Source of the DNA: Lagopus muta | Lineage: Eukaryota > Chordata > Aves > Galliformes > Phasianidae | Length of the DNA stretch: 64,000 nucleotides | Direction of reading: 5' to 3' | Assembly (NCBI RefSeq): GCF_023343835.1 | Contig: NC_064433.1 | Span: forward strand, 33,015,214 to 33,079,213 | Part shown: positions 1 through 15,100 of the stretch, piece by piece | Position numbering within the stretch: position 1 is the stretch's first letter | Layout: each line of letters begins with the position of its first letter | Translations under genes and position numbers: made by a program | Notes under the pieces: generated by a model | What the model was told of the DNA's origin: nothing | Seen by the model: only the letters and a program-made list of their open reading frames with translations | Databases searched by the model: none

Positions 1-88
1 CTCTGTTGTTTTGCTGAGTTTACAGACATTTCGTTTTATTGTTTGACTTAATTCTACCTTTCACAGTAATCATATTCCCTTCCCTTAG

Positions 89-191
89 GCCTCCAAATCT
101 TCCCCCTAAGCCCCAGAAACACAGGAGGTCCAGACCCCGATCACAGTATAGTGCTAAGTTGTTTAATGGTGATTTGGAGTCATTCATTAAG
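89..191 (+). CDS. SRGAP1: SRGAP1 exon: linker into RhoGAP domain
   Basis: The acceptor is cccttag at 82-88 and the donor GTACTG begins at 192. The first base completes a codon started upstream. It encodes [20 protein letters not shown] and then [12 protein letters not shown]. This is the proline/arginine-rich hinge and the first residues before the RhoGAP domain, closely similar to the same segment in all srGAPs. It is the first SRGAP1 exon in the window. Confidence 0.93.
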
Positions 192-3100
192 GTACTGGCA
201 CCAGCCACTGGAGTGGCTGATCTCAACACTTCTTACTATAATGGTCACAGCCTCATGTGAGCTGAGGCAGATCATTATGTGTAAGTCTGTCCTGGGGTTC
301 TTGTCTTTCCCAGTTGATCAATATAATACTTCCTGAAGTCAGAGGGAAAGAGGAGGATTCAATACTCAACCTTAGTCTTCCTATGATTTTGTTAATCGAG
401 TAGGGATAGTATTGACAGCTTGGTTTTATGAGGAAACATAGCATCGTGTAGAAGATAGAGTATAGTGGTGTAACTCACACTTAGCACAGTTTCTAGCTTG
501 CCATTTTAGTTAGATTCAGTATTTAAAGTCTGCGAAGAAGCAGTATTAGCCTGGGTTTCATATCCAGCTTTTGATTTCCTGTGACTTTAGGAATTTATTA
601 TATTGTGTGAAATTATGATCACCACTATTCTGGATCTTGTACCTTTGCTGTAATTACTATCTTCTTCTTTTTCATACTTTTATTTCTAATAATGCTTCTA
701 GCCGAGGCCGAAGGAACTCTCACGCAAGACATCAGGTATAGTTCTGGTGAAAAGAGAACCATCCCTGCCTCACTGTTGGGCTTCATTCACCCTTGGCTCA
801 AAATTAGTTCTTTCACTAAACTGAAGGGAAAAGTTTGCATTAAGAAATGTTATTAAAGTACGGCAGGCAAAACTGAACCATGGCTTAACGGAATGATTGT
901 AGCCTTAGATGAGGATATTCCCTCTTCATTAACAAGCTGCTACCCCTCCCAGTTAGTTTGTGGTTTTGGACAATAGCTGACAGAGCAAAAAGAAAGCCAG
1001 CTTAAAAAAAAATATGTAGCAATACATTGATACACAGTGAAAAGAATTCCTGACTGCAAGCCCTGTGAACTGAGTTAGAATGTTACATGATTTTTTTTTT
1101 CTCCCTCTGCAAGGCAGTTAGCAGAGTATTTTGCAGAACTAATTCTGTGCTGGTAGCGTTGTAACTGTTTAGCAGCCAGTCCCAGTGCAACTGTGTGGAA
1201 AAACTGTTATTGTTATGTGAGTGGTGGCAGAGACTTTCGGGAAATCATCACATGGTGCAACAGAACTGGTTTTTGCTCAAGAAAGTAAGCAAAGAAACAG
1301 AAACTCCCACAGCAGAAAACCACTGGATTAGAGAAGAACAGAAGAAGTTAGGAGAAATGCTGTCCTGTCATTTTCCCTCGTGCTGAAGAGGGTTACGCTA
1401 CGTGCAGTGTGGGTGACAGAGCTTACTTGCAAGTGGAGAGAGTTCTGCAGTCTTTCAAAAAGTACATAGCCTCATTTGACAGTGTGGGAGTTAGCCCAGT
1501 TGTTTTTTATTATTTTTTGTATCATAAGATAGGATAATTAGTCTCAAACTTACATTCGCTGACTGCACACATCAGATCAAACTGGCTGCAGCAGGAGGGT
1601 CACACTGTTCTTGACTTTTCACCAACTCAGATTGCTACTACATATCTTTTCCCTGTCATTGGATCCAAAACCGTAAGCTTTTGGTTTGATACTTAAAGGA
1701 ATTCCTTCACTACAAAGTTGTGTGTGGTTCTCTATCAGATTCTCCACAAACGAGTATGAAAGTAATTTTTTGTTTGTAATTTCTTACTGCAAACATTATC
1801 TTTTCAGAGGCTTTACATTCATTGCATGAACCAGTGTACTAACAGGAGATACAGGTGCATGTTGTGCATGTTTTCTAATACTCTGCTTTTTTGGAGGACT
1901 AGAGTGCTCGATGTTTGTGAAGATTACAGAATTTCTGGTTTAGCAATTGACTTGTTCCATGTCTTTTTATTCAACTCTCACTGAGTCATGAGACTTCTCA
2001 AAAAGAAAGTGATCATCCAGACATTATTGGTTCTTGGCTAGCCAGTTTTGCTAGGCTTTGATTTAAAAGACAAACAAGCCACAACTGAAATAGTGAAATT
2101 ACTGTTACTCTCTTTGTTGAGGCCCACTAAAACAATATGTAGGACAGAAAACCAAGAGTTGGGTTGTCTCAGGAAGTACTTATTGTGTTGCTTCAGTGTG
2201 TTATTTTTCAGTCCTTTTTTTCTAGCACTTGACTTTTTGTCTACTTGAGCTCAATTCATAAACTTCCCTTTAGTGTAATTTAGTATGAAAATGTGAAGAG
2301 CTAGTTTGTAAGAGGAAATGTGTATTCTGAGTTTCAGGTTTTGAATTCATGGTTTTATAATACAAACTGCATTTATGCTAAACTTATAAATGAATTAGTC
2401 AATTCCCTGAGTGCTTGCATATTTGAAGTTTGTTTGGAAAGAAAAATTATAGCTTTTAAGACAAGAATTTTGAAGGTACTTATTATTTATGAAATAATAA
2501 TTTTTCCAGCATAAGCACTAACTTTTCTAAATAATTTTTAATCATATGATTCATAACTCTAATAGATATCTGGTGACTTGTAGTCATTAAAGTGCATTGG
2601 GTAAGACATCCATGTTTTAAGGTGCCAAAATACACAACTAAAGGACTATGACAGTTCTTTTGGAAAACAAGCAGTTTAAAGGAAAAATACAGTTCACTGA
2701 AAGCTGGTGTATAGTGGTGGTCTTCTCCCCCTACCACCACAAGCATTTCTTCTCCGTTTTTTAAATCACCTCTGTTAAATTGAAAATGTGCATATAAACT
2801 GGCTGTTCTGTGATTTCTGAGACAATAGCTCTGATCCATGAGCTCTGCCAGCTGAAGATGGTGAGATGTAGGCCATGACCTCCCTTCCCCATTCCCCGAT
2901 TGTGCTGAAGAGGCAGCTGGGCACTGTGCTTGGCTGGAAGTGGCCTCAGTTCACCACCCTGTGCTTTGTGTAGCCTGAAATAACGTGCAGGTCGTCCACT
3001 GTGTTTTAGGGTACACGAATCAGGAGTGAGTCAGGAGGGAGACAGCCACTACCCCATGCAGAGTCATTTGGTGACTCTTTGAGAACTTTTCTAATAGTCT

Positions 3101-6100
3101 TAACAGGTCCAGAAAAGGCTTGGTCAACTGTTCTCAGTCGTAACTTTTAGCCAAAGAGAAAGCACCTCCAGGAATTAGGCCCTGTGTCATTAGACCCATG
3201 TAAGACTTTCTCCATCAGATAAAAAAAGATAGGTTAAATGAGTGCAGAATCTTCATCATGAGGTATTCTTGTTAATAACAAACTTCTAAAAAGGCAAATT
3301 CACTGCTTTAGCTCATTTTGCTTCAAAAATCTAAACCAGATGCGTGAGCTTAGATGTCACTATAGTGTTAGCCAGATAAAATGGCAGAGGCAGAGAATGA
3401 AGTCTATGATTTTCCTGATTCAGTGATTTTCATTAAGAACCGTAATCCTTTCTCTTCACCTGCTCCTTTCCGTCCCACCCTGAATGATACTTTTTATGTG
3501 TTTTTTTGGCAGCACTGTATGTCCATCTGGATTGAGAAAAAAAGAGAAATCTTTTTCTTGTATTTAGTCCAGAGAAGGGAATTTTCCTTTTTCAAATGTG
3601 CAGTGTACTTTTTCTGCTCTTATTTTTACCAGGATTCAGGACAAGTCATTCCTCTCATCGTGGAAAGCTGTATCAGATTTATCAACTTATATGGTAAGCA
3701 CTGAAATACGTTATGTACTTGATTTATTGAGCCTTTGAATGTATCTTTCCCATAAAGCATTTGATTTGTTTTAAAAATAGGGATGAAAACTGTTTAGAAA
3801 GTAGATTCATTTCTCAGCGCTGTCTCCTGTCTTTGCTGCAGGTCTTCAGCATCAGGGAATTTTTAGAGTGTCTGGTTCCCAGGTGGAGGTGAATGATATT
3901 AAAAATTCATTTGAGAGAGGTAATTGCATTTTTGTTTATTCAAGCACTCTAATGTCTGATATATAAAGGCCTTTTAAATTCTAATTACTTTCCTGACCAC
4001 TTAAGCAGTTTGTATGCACTTTGTGTACTACACCTAAAACTTTGCACCATCATGTGCTTAAAGGTGAAGTGTAATGATGGCATGAACGTGGTTTTCCCCC
4101 AGCTGTCCCAGGAGCTTGAGGTAGGTTTTGTTAGGCTAAAAAGCAAGGAATACTTAGTCTTTATTTTACAGGTTCTTAAAAAGGAAATATTATGTTTTTA
4201 ATTAGATTCAAGAGACTGCTTAAAGTAATTTGAGAATGGTGCTACTTGATTTTCTGGAATATAAGTGCTTAACTTTCTACCCCCTGTGCCAAAGTGGCAT
4301 CACTATCAAGGGACGTACAGGTCAATGCAAATGCAGGCTGTGAATGAGTCATTCCATTTTCAGTTTTTATTCCTGAAGGAATCTTCAGCCCCAGAGGAAG
4401 AATTAGGGAAAATACAACAGGAAGGAAAAGTAGATTTTTGCACATGGATGGCTTGCAGCAGTAAGCTTAGGATTCATAGGAGATAGAGTCCAACAATCCC
4501 CTAATTGTGTTAACACTAGTTACAATTTTATCTCTTTTTAGTCTTATATTCTCTTTTCTTGGGTTTTGGAAGCTGCTTATTTTTTTTCATTTTCCAGAAG
4601 AACCTTTTACAGATCATGTGCTACTAAGAAAGCCCTTGGGGCAGTCAATCTTAAGACTGGAAGCATGAAAGAATACACACAATATTTTTCTCCCTGTTGT
4701 TAGTTGCATATCTTGTTACACTAGATCTGGTCCTTGAAAAAATACTCAAATGAGCTGTTTTTATCTGTGAAGTAGAGGCACATTCTCCTATTTGCCACTC
4801 CTGCATATGCCCTATTTTTCACTGCTTCTCCTAGGTAGTGTGATTCTGGAAGGTGCAAACGTTCTGCAGCGTTTCAAAATGAAGTCCAAATTTTCAGAAT
4901 TAGACATAGTTCAGTCATGGGCCTTAGAGTTTCAGTTTCCATGCAGTGCTTTCACCAAATGGTTCCATAAATTTCTGAACATTTGAATTTTTCAGAATTA
5001 AGACAAATTTGCAATTCAAAGAATTATCTAATTCCATTTTTTTATGTAAGCTCTCAAAAAATAGTCTGAGAAACCTTATTCAATTAAGCACATACAGCGT
5101 TTTTAATTTACTAATTGTAAATAATAACATGTCCACAAATGCCTGTTAGGAAGTTCAGGACCTAAGAGATTGCTGGGTTCTGTACTGTAAATGAAGTTTT
5201 ATTTAAGCTGACATTTTCAGTTTAATCATAGCCTAGTTTTTATTGGATAGCCAGTGTTTATTATCTTGCATGCTTGCATTGCCACTTCCTACGTAGTAAA
5301 AACAACAAGAAAAAATGTCATTCGTTTATTAAAATGCTTCATGAAAAAATGCTCCTTTTTATGCATGTTTTAATTCACTTTATTTACTTTTTAAGGTGAA
5401 AATCCTTTGGCAGATGACCAAAGTAACCATGACATTAACTCAGTTGCTGGAGTACTGAAGCTCTATTTCCGAGGGCTGGAAAATCCTGTCTTTCCTAAGG
5501 AAAGATTTAATGATCTTATTTCTTGTATCAGTAAGTAGAAATCTATTTATTTCTCAATATAATTTTATTTTCATACATACAATAGCAGCATGAAAGAAGA
5601 CCTAACTTCACAGTTTTTTTCTCAGTTTGTTTGCCATCTGTAGCAGTCTGGGTCAGCTATTAGTCATACTTGCAGCTGTGGTTGTTCCATATTTCCAGGG
5701 GGATTCATGTACAGTACAACTCTTTGTTTAATAGGGAGGGAAGAAAATCTTCTGGTGTACAGGAGATAGTTAAATTTATAAGCATTATTATTTTCTTCTG
5801 TGCACTGAGGCAGATGGAAGGGGGTGAAGTCATGACTGTGCAAACAGTTACTTTTCACAGAGGTTTTTGTGCCCTGCAGCCTGGGGGCGGTGCTGGTGAA
5901 TAAGTAACAAACTGCTCAGCATTGTGTGGTTCTGGACCTTTGTTGTGCTCAGCTTACAAGCCCAGATCCAACTATCTGGAAAACCATTCAATGCAAGGAC
6001 AGGAGGAAGCAGCTGAATGTTGTCTGCAGAAGAGCCCAGTCTGCCTTCCAACTCGCAGAGTTGTCAAGCTGTAATGGGATGCCCAAGAAGAGGAGCGTGT

Positions 6101-9100
6101 TAGCCTGCGTGCTGCTGGTGTTCATAGCTGGATGCTGAGAGCTTGTAGTAATTTAGGAATTAGTGGATGGCTGATTTGCTTTGGCATGCACAGAGCCTTT
6201 TCCAGTTCACAGATCCCTGCAGATATTCAGGAGGTGTGAGGCCCAGCCAACCATTAGTAGGCTTACTGTTCCCTGTGGGTCCATTAGAAGTAGTCAGAGC
6301 AGTCCACACTGTGTGGGGAACTTCCTTCTCTGAACCCTTCCTTTGTAAACTGCGTGCTTCAGCCAAATGGAGCCAATGGACACTTTCACAGGTAATGAGG
6401 GCTAGTCCTTTGAGGATATTAATTAGGACAGGCTCTCTGAACTGTGTTATTTTGGCAAAAGAGACAGTCAGCAGTCAGGACAGCACTGATGTGTGCACTT
6501 GGACTGGCCAGCAGATGGGCTGTTCTGCTCTGTGCCAGAGGGAACCCTCCATGTGCAGTTTCCTTCCCACTTAGGGAGGATTGCAGTTATTCAGCCTGGA
6601 GGTTATGAAATATATAGATTGCTGGGATCAGGTCTGTGTGCAATGTTTTGTTTTTTGTCCAACAGACCTGCACAATTTTCAGCAGTTTAACAGTCTGATT
6701 CCCCCCTAAGGAGGATGCTGAGAGAGCCACCACCTCTTTAGAAAGCATAATCTTTGTCCTGCCTGAGCTTAGCTTTATCTGACTGCAGTGTTACAGGCCA
6801 GAAAATGTTCGCAAGTCATAGAAATTGAAATTTAAAGTGGGATCATTTTGACTGAGTGATTTTCTGCATGACAGGGATGATGGAACTTCACCTACTAATT
6901 CTGTGCAGATTTCCATAACTTCTGGATGAATTAAAGCATGTCTGCTGGAAAAAATGTATTGGTTTAATAGCTTCAGTTGACTGAAAATGTACCACATTAG
7001 TGGATAAGCTGTTCAGATTGTTAATCACTTTCATCGTCTAACATTTGCACAAGATCTCCTTTTCAAAATTTCTGCTTTCAGATTCTGTCCATTGGATCTC
7101 CTTATGACTTCATCATTTTTACTAAACAGTAAGAAAAATAGGGATGGCAGTTCTTATATGTGGAGATACTGTATGCATTATTATATGGAGTAAAGTAAGT
7201 GGAATTGCACTCCACTGTGTTGAAGAGCTTTTAATAGAAACTTAAAATTCCAAGTATTGTTCAGCTTGCAAAGATTACAGAAGTGAAGTATTTAGAAGAT
7301 GGAAAAATATCTGCCAGAATCAGTTGTTTAAATTAATTATAAGAAGAGAAACCTGGATGGCTTCAGAGAAATTCCATTCACCGTTGATGTTTCTGAAGAC
7401 AAGATAGGATATGTAGAAGGAGATCAGAAGTTCAGCAGACTGAGCATGTGTACATGACATCTTTGCAGTTGGAGGTGATTCACCGACCTCTTAGCCAATT
7501 CTGAGAGTGATCAAGTTCAGTTATCTTAAAGGGATCTTGTGTTATCAAGAATTTTGAGAAAAGTAGCAGTGAATACAGACTTTAGCATTAGGCCTTGGTT
7601 TCCTTGAAGGAGGTCAAACTATTGCGTGTTTAAGAATTGGATTGTTTTCAACCAAGAGTTTTTTTATTTAACTAGTAATAATCATCCAGCAGACCTTAGT
7701 TTTAGTTAATTTTGAACAAACTCACTGCTTTTCCCATTAGTGGGATCATTACTGGAGATGAGATGTTGCCATCTGATCCTGGCTTAGACCAGCCTGTTCT
7801 CTGAGGCTGTCCTAAATCTGGATTATCACCTCCACGGCATCTTATCAAAACAAGGTATAGTGATGTTGTGGTTTAACCCAGCCAGTCCCTGAGCAGTGTC
7901 TGACCCCAGCCAACTCCCTACAGTTCTTGAAGGTTTTTTTTTTCACAAAACTCATGTGGTATGGAACATCCCTTTAGCCAGTTGGGTCAGCTGTCCTGCT
8001 TCTGTCTCTTTCCAGCTCCCTTTGCCTGTTCAGCCCCCCTTGCTGTCAGAGTAGTACAAGAAGTACATGAAGTTGAAAAGTCCTTGGTTCTATTCAGCAA
8101 AAACTAAAATGTTGCTGTGTTATCAACATTGTTTTTCTCCCAAAGCTAAAATACAATATTCTACTGGATACCATGAAGAAAAAAAAACACAAAAAACTGT
8201 ATCAGCTGAAACCAGGACACTGACTGAATAGTTCTGCTGGACTTGACTTGTACTATTGCTCTTGCAGAAGATAGGAATTTTCTTTATGATAATGTTTGCC
8301 AAGTGTTCTTGGCAGCTTTTGAAGGAAGACAAATATCTACAAAAGCAAAATTTTGTTGTTGTTTGATTTTGTTGTTGTTTCCTCAGGGTTATCTTTAGGG
8401 GCACTCTGAAATAACACGCCATTGCCTCCCTTCAGTGAAGGGAGAAGACTTAAGTTTGGAATTTGGCTGAAAGAAAGGGATTTTGTTTTTGAACATGGTG
8501 GGGTGGTTTTATTTGTGTTGTCACAGTGGGAGTCTTGAATGTGATGAGAGAAAAAAAACAGCTCTTGTGCCTTGTATCCACAGCCAGCGCGGGGTCACAC
8601 ACTGGGAATAGCGAGCTGTGTGTCTGCATCTTCTGATTATCTGAGAGAAGCCCAGGGTGGAGAGTTTTTACAGCTGTGTACCTAGTGCCTTGTTAGGTGG
8701 TGCACTACTTTGAGGGAGTGAGATGCTTTTTATTTGGGAAAAAAAAGAAGCATTTCAGGATACATTAACCTGTCACTATTTAGCTTACATGGAACCTATG
8801 TAGCACATCATATTAGAAACTGTCTATCTCTAAGACTCTTTACTATTGCTGTCTTTCAGCATTGGTACTTCATATGTCTTGCAATAAGGAAGACAGTCTA
8901 GGCAAGATTTTTCTCCCACTTCAGACTTGGAACCTGTCAGAGTTGCATTAATTACTTTTTCTGTACCCTTGTAGCCCAGTACACCCGACAGTTCCGTCAC
9001 ATACTAAGTGCCTTGTCCTTCATGCTGGTGGGAGCAGGGCCAGACTCTGTTTCTTCCGTGAGAGCAGAAGTTTATGTAACTTCTTTAAATCACAATTCAG

Positions 9101-12100
9101 TATGTAAAGTCCAGAAAGCTTTCATGTTTTTATTTAAGAAGTAGGTGCTCTTAGTACTTACTGCATTTGCTTTCTGATGAACAGTGAGAAAAGGATTAAA
9201 CATTAACTTGTTTTCAAATAATTTTTCGAAGCAAATGCCAATGTGTTTTTGTTAATTAGTGGCAGAATTTGTTGTAAGAGTTGGGAGGGAGAGAAACAAA
9301 TCAATGAAGTTAATGTTCGTGTAAAATTTTAGAAGGGCAGAATGTCACGCATTCTATATGGAAATGTGATGTTGCCAGTGAAAAAACCCTTGAATCTGAG
9401 GTACTTACTTATGGATGTCAAGCATAATTGAGGTTACAGCTGCAAAATGAACCTTTCCTCAGTACAGCCACTGAGGAATTCCTTTGCATCTATGCATACA
9501 TTTTCAAATGAAACAGAGCATTGTGATTTAATGCTTTCCCTTTTGGAAATACGTTGAAAGTGGAGCAAAATGACTGGCTTTTAGGGCAATTTGTATTAAT
9601 TAGACTCATGAGAGTGGTGTTTTTCTGTTTGGGCTTATGGATCATTTAAGTAAAATTGCATCCAAACTCTAACTTCTCCAAAGCAAGCAGGAAAGGTAGG
9701 ATAGAACATAATGATTCCTTTTCATGATGGGCCGTAATGCTGCATTCTTAGCAAATGGAGTGACTGCTATTACTCAGAGCAGCACTCAACAATCCAGCAG
9801 GTAAAATGCAGTGGTGGGGGAAGGAGAAGAGTTGTGCTGTACTTCTCTTCTGCCCTTTTCTGAAAATAGATTGGGCCAAACAAACAAAGGATTTGTAAGA
9901 GGAGTTACGCATAGGCAGAGGGTGTTTGAAGCTGTGCGGAAGGCTGGCCATAGTTCACTACTTAAGGACTACAGTTCCTCTGCTGGAGTGAATTTTTATA
10001 CATGTGAATTATAGTTGACATCTACATACATAACTGTGCAATGTGGCGGCAGGCTCATCTCAGCTGTGCAGACAGTGCAGCTTCTGCTCAGCTCATTATA
10101 GTTATGGATTTCATCTCCTGTGTCCTAAATTTGATACACTACCATGCCAGGATGGTGAGAACTTTTTCCTTCTGATGTGTATCATTTTGATCCTTTGCAG
10201 CCAGCAAGGTGCATGTAGCTCCAGATGTGATCGTTATGTATGCATATTATTCACTGCTTTTCCAGAGTATCACTTAAAAAATAAAAAACTATGAATTGTC
10301 AGCTTTTCCTGAAAAATATTCAACCAAATGACAATAGCTGTTTTCTTAACCAAGTGACAGTGGATGCCATTGTGTTTGTTTTCCTATAATGCCTTCTGAA
10401 AGAGATTTGAAAGAGCTGTAAATGGCATTGCTGAGTTAATGTATACATATCTTTGAGTTGGATTGAACTCATCTACTGAAGTGGAAAGGCACACAAATTG
10501 TGAAGTTCAGCACTAATGCATATTCATGTAGACTACTTGTCAGCTGCAAATTGACCATAAAAACTACATCTGCAAGTGTAACTCAGTCCCATTTGATGTT
10601 CAGTGGAAGTGTAAAATAAGCATCAGCATTCATTCTGTTAATAGTAGGTGCCACTCTAAGTGGTGGGAGACCCCCTCACAGAGCTACTGCAGTGAATTTT
10701 GTCCTTCAAACCAGTGGTCCTAAAGGTGAGAGATGTCTTATGTTACCGCTTATGGCTTTCTTCTCCCTTCGTGGTGACCTTGCCTGTGAAATATGCTTAG
10801 CTTGCACAGCAGTGGCAATTAGGTTAGCACAATTCATTCACTGCTAACACTAGTCTTTGCCTCCCGTATGTTCTAATCAATATCTTCCTTTTGCAAAATG
10901 TTTGCATTTCTTTTGTTACTACTGAGGTTAGTCCAAGAAGTTTATCAACAGGGGGTGATAGGAGAGCACAAACCAGAATCCATAGTTTTGGTTTCTGAGC
11001 TCTGACTGTTCCCAAGGCTTGAAGTTCTCTCTGTAGAGCATTTCACCACTACTGAAGGAGGGGTTATATGTAAGACCATGACCAGGAAATGAGTGGTGCT
11101 TTTGTAGCATCTTTAACTAAACTGGGACGATAAAGGCATGTGGCCAAATGGCCCAGAGGATTTGGGAAACACCAGCAATTGCTGTCTTGCAAAAGCCTTT
11201 CGTTTTCTGTCACCAAAGCACTGAATTTATATATTCAAATACTTATTGCCTTTTACATGTTCCACTACTTCAGGATTATTGCTTAATTAAACTTCAGTTT
11301 GCCTTACATTTTCTTAATGTTACTTAAGATGAATGTATTCTTGTCTTCGTTTTTAAGTTATTATTGTTTTGCTTGCATTTGGGGGGCTTCTGTTAGTAAT
11401 TGTGTTTTCTCCTCTCTTATGCTTCTTACTCTCTTCTGAGGCTGATAATTCACTTCTGGCCTGTTTCACTTTGATGTCTGCCTTTGCGAAAAATTCATTG
11501 TGAGATGCCAGATGGTTAAAATGTGTTATTTCTTAAAAAAGAGAGAAGTGTGCATTCACTGTCTCTGCAATAAGCAAAAGTGACACCACCTCTCCAAAAC
11601 AGACACCAGTGTTTTATCTGCCGTGGAGGTCAAAAATCACACCTTTTATGTAAGTCTTGGATTGCTAGGATTTTTGCCTATCTAATGCTATCGAGAAGTG
11701 CTCCTTTGCTTGTGGCTGACAAAGAGGCAGCTGGCTGATAATCTCTTTCATTTCTGCAGTGACGTTGGTATGCTGGATTTGTTCTCCTGGCTGTGGGTTT
11801 GATCCTCATAGCTTAGACAGGTCTAGGAGGCAGGTGTGTCAGTCAGTCAAGAGCTCCAGAAGTTTTGTTCTGCTCTGAAGCACAGGAACTAGTAAATAAG
11901 TAACCATCTGTATTTTTTTGTTTTTACCTAGTAGTAACCTTCATATGATGTTGATATTTGTGTGTTGTTCGCACGGATTTCTTTCCTGCCATAGTTAGAC
12001 AAATCTTGTTGGTTCTCAGTATGTTTGTCCTTGCCGGAAGCTTATTCCATTCTCTGTCTTTGGAAATTAGAGTCTTACCATGTAATTAGAGTAACAAATC

Positions 12101-15100
12101 AGTTTTCACATTCTGATTCCATTTTCCATTAATGCAACTAATTGCAGTATTTGAACAAGTTGTGTAGTATCAATATTTCAGTTTTCTTAGTTAAAAAATG
12201 GGCAGTAGGTCACTGAGTGCTGAACTAAGGATAGTTACAGTTCTTCAAAATCAGACTAATGAAGAAGGCCTCCAACAGAAGCACCATGGGAGAGAAAGCA
12301 CAGTGGCATATACGCTTCGGTATTGGAAAAATGGTGTTAATATGCTTTGGTATTGGCACTGCCAGTGGTTCCTTGCAGCTGCCAGCTTGTGGCCTGGATG
12401 ACCATTTGGTCCTCAGGTTCTCTTTAGCAGTGCGGCCAGAGGTGATAAGGCGATGCTTCCTTTTTCCTCTGCAGCAGAGCTGCAAATTCTTTTTTCCTGG
12501 ATGCGGAAGGAGCTCTGTATTCAGTCCTTCTTTCTGACATGTCCAAACACTCATGCACTTTGATACAGGGGCAGCTCTAAAATTCGGTTCCTCACTCTAA
12601 AGCAGCACGCAAATACATGATGTTACTAGATACCTCATTTATACCAAATCAGTGCTCAGAAGGACAAACAAACCCTTTGAAATCACATGGAAAGCAAGCA
12701 AACTTACCACTTGGCAGAGGTTTGGATTTTCAATAAAGAGGCTTTCATGGAAGCTGGGGCTGGGTTACCAGGAAGGAATTAGAAATACTCACATTTCAGC
12801 CTCGTGTGCATAGTTTTTAACAGCTTCATTGCAAAGGAGACCTCCTGGTACCAGTAATGCCCCTACCAGGGCAACTGAGGTAGCTCAGCACATGACCACG
12901 CATCCAAATTCTCTGTGCTTCCTGTGCCTTGTCTGTGCTGACTGTAGAGACTAGTTCCTGGCCCATACATCCTCTGAAATATGTCTGGAAAGAGCTCGGA
13001 AGAGTTGCAGTTGACAGAGACCAGGAGGTTTCTATGCAGTACCTGCATGCCAACATTCAGGACCGTGCCCCATCTTGGTTTTAGTTTCCTAGATTTAACA
13101 AAGCTATTGCATCCACGTCAGCAGCACACAGCTGAAAGGAGCCACTGGACCCACCTGGGAGTCAGGCCAGTGCATTTCTCAGTTCAGTGCTGATTTGAAT
13201 TCAGTGATAACTGTACCTATTTCAGGGCGGGTTTCCAGAACTGTTTGGAAGAGGCAGAACTGCAGCACAAAGCCTTACCAAGTAAAGTCTTTGATGCAAA
13301 GAAAAGATCCTGGCTATGTTATAGCTTCCCTGTAGCTTCCCATATCCAGTATGCAGGGTGGGAAAGCTCTGGAGAAGCTGTGTCACAGCACCATGCAGAC
13401 CTGCTTCTGAGACAGGAGTATTCTAGGAACTAACTGAAGCACTTCAGGACCTTCCTCCCCAAACCTCATTCCTTTGAAGACTCACAGATAGGTTTGGCAG
13501 GGAGGTAGGGTGAGGTAGACACTACAAGGCACCACTAGCAGTAATAGCAGCAGCATTTGTTGGAAAGAGTAGTCAGGCTCCTTCCACCAAGTTTAGACAG
13601 GTGGAGAAAGGCCTTGGGCTAAAAGCAGTGTACATGAGCAGTGGCAGAAGAGCAGCGTGGCACTCCGGTGCAGAAGTGAAGGTGCGTAGCATTAGCATGT
13701 CCAAGATACAGTGTGTGCTGGAAAGGGAGAGAACTGCAATTGTTCTGCAGATCTCAGGTGTGCAAACATCTCCAAGGCCCCTGCATAGGACCCCTGTTCT
13801 TAACCAGTGACACATCCCAGAATCTCCTGTTTCCAAGCACATCAGTGGTGCGGAGCCAGTGGGATCTCCCATGAGTGCAGACGTAGGAACAGTTTTTGCC
13901 TTTCAGTTCACTACACTAGGTAATCCTAATGATATGCAGTGGATGTCTCTGCCGATTCTCTTCTTACTCTTAGATTTTGGTACCAAAATACTGATTATTA
14001 AACAGCACTTATTCTTCTAAGAAACAGAAGTCACCGCACAATTTGCTTCTGCAAATAAATTCTTATTGATAGAATTGGCCATACCAAAGAGAACAAATAA
14101 ACACATGGAACTCTGCTTACAGTTAACATTGTTATGAAAGCAATTATTTTAAATTTCTACTGTTGCTGGTGGTGAACTGCTATAAAATCAACCAGGAAAG
14201 TACATGAGATCTTCGTGTTTGCTGTTTACATCTCAAACAACTTAAGACCTTTGTTCTACTTTGGCTTTAATAGAATTATAGGTGTTCATTAAGAAAACTG
14301 ATTAGACAAGCCCACTGGTTGGAAAGTTATTGCTGGTATGTATACTTACATAGAGAGAATGAGTCTGTTTTTGAAACTGGTGGCAAACATGTCTCCTTGA
14401 TTCCCTCACGTTATTTATGTTCTGTTACTTTGGTTTCATGGACTGCCTAGCTGAGCAAATGACCCAAAGGTTTGACTTGGGCAGATTTATCAGGTTCTAT
14501 ATTTAAAGATGCTATTTTTAAACTGTGTGATTTTAATGAGAGAAAAGAAGGCTTTCAGGTCTTACTTTTCTAATAGCGTAATATAAGAAGATATTGTCCA
14601 CAGGCATGTGGTAGGAAAGGGTCAAATTAAGTAGACTGATAAGAAATGTGATTTGGAGTACTTTCTTCTGTTTACAGGAATAGACAATCTCTATGAGAGG
14701 GCTCTTCACATCCGCAAACTCCTCCTCACTTTGCCCAGGTCGGTCCTTATAGTGATGAGATACCTCTTTGCCTTCCTCAATCAGTAAGTGTTTTATACTT
14801 CTTGGGGATACCGTGTCTTTATCTGCTTTGCTCTACTGGTATCAGTATTCTTTACTCATATTCAGCGTACAGTTTACATTTAAGTTGCATTTAATGCAAA
14901 AGATGATCTTTTAATTGACAACAAAAATAGGAGGAAAACGCCAGTTTCTGTTTAAATTAATATTGCATTTGTCCTACAGTGAGCAAGGTTGTAATAAGAC
15001 AGATTAAAGTAATGTCCAAAATGGAAAGTGCAGTCTACAGCAGTAATGCAAGAAAAATAACTAATGCAAACTTTATTACATTTAAAATAATTTACATAAT

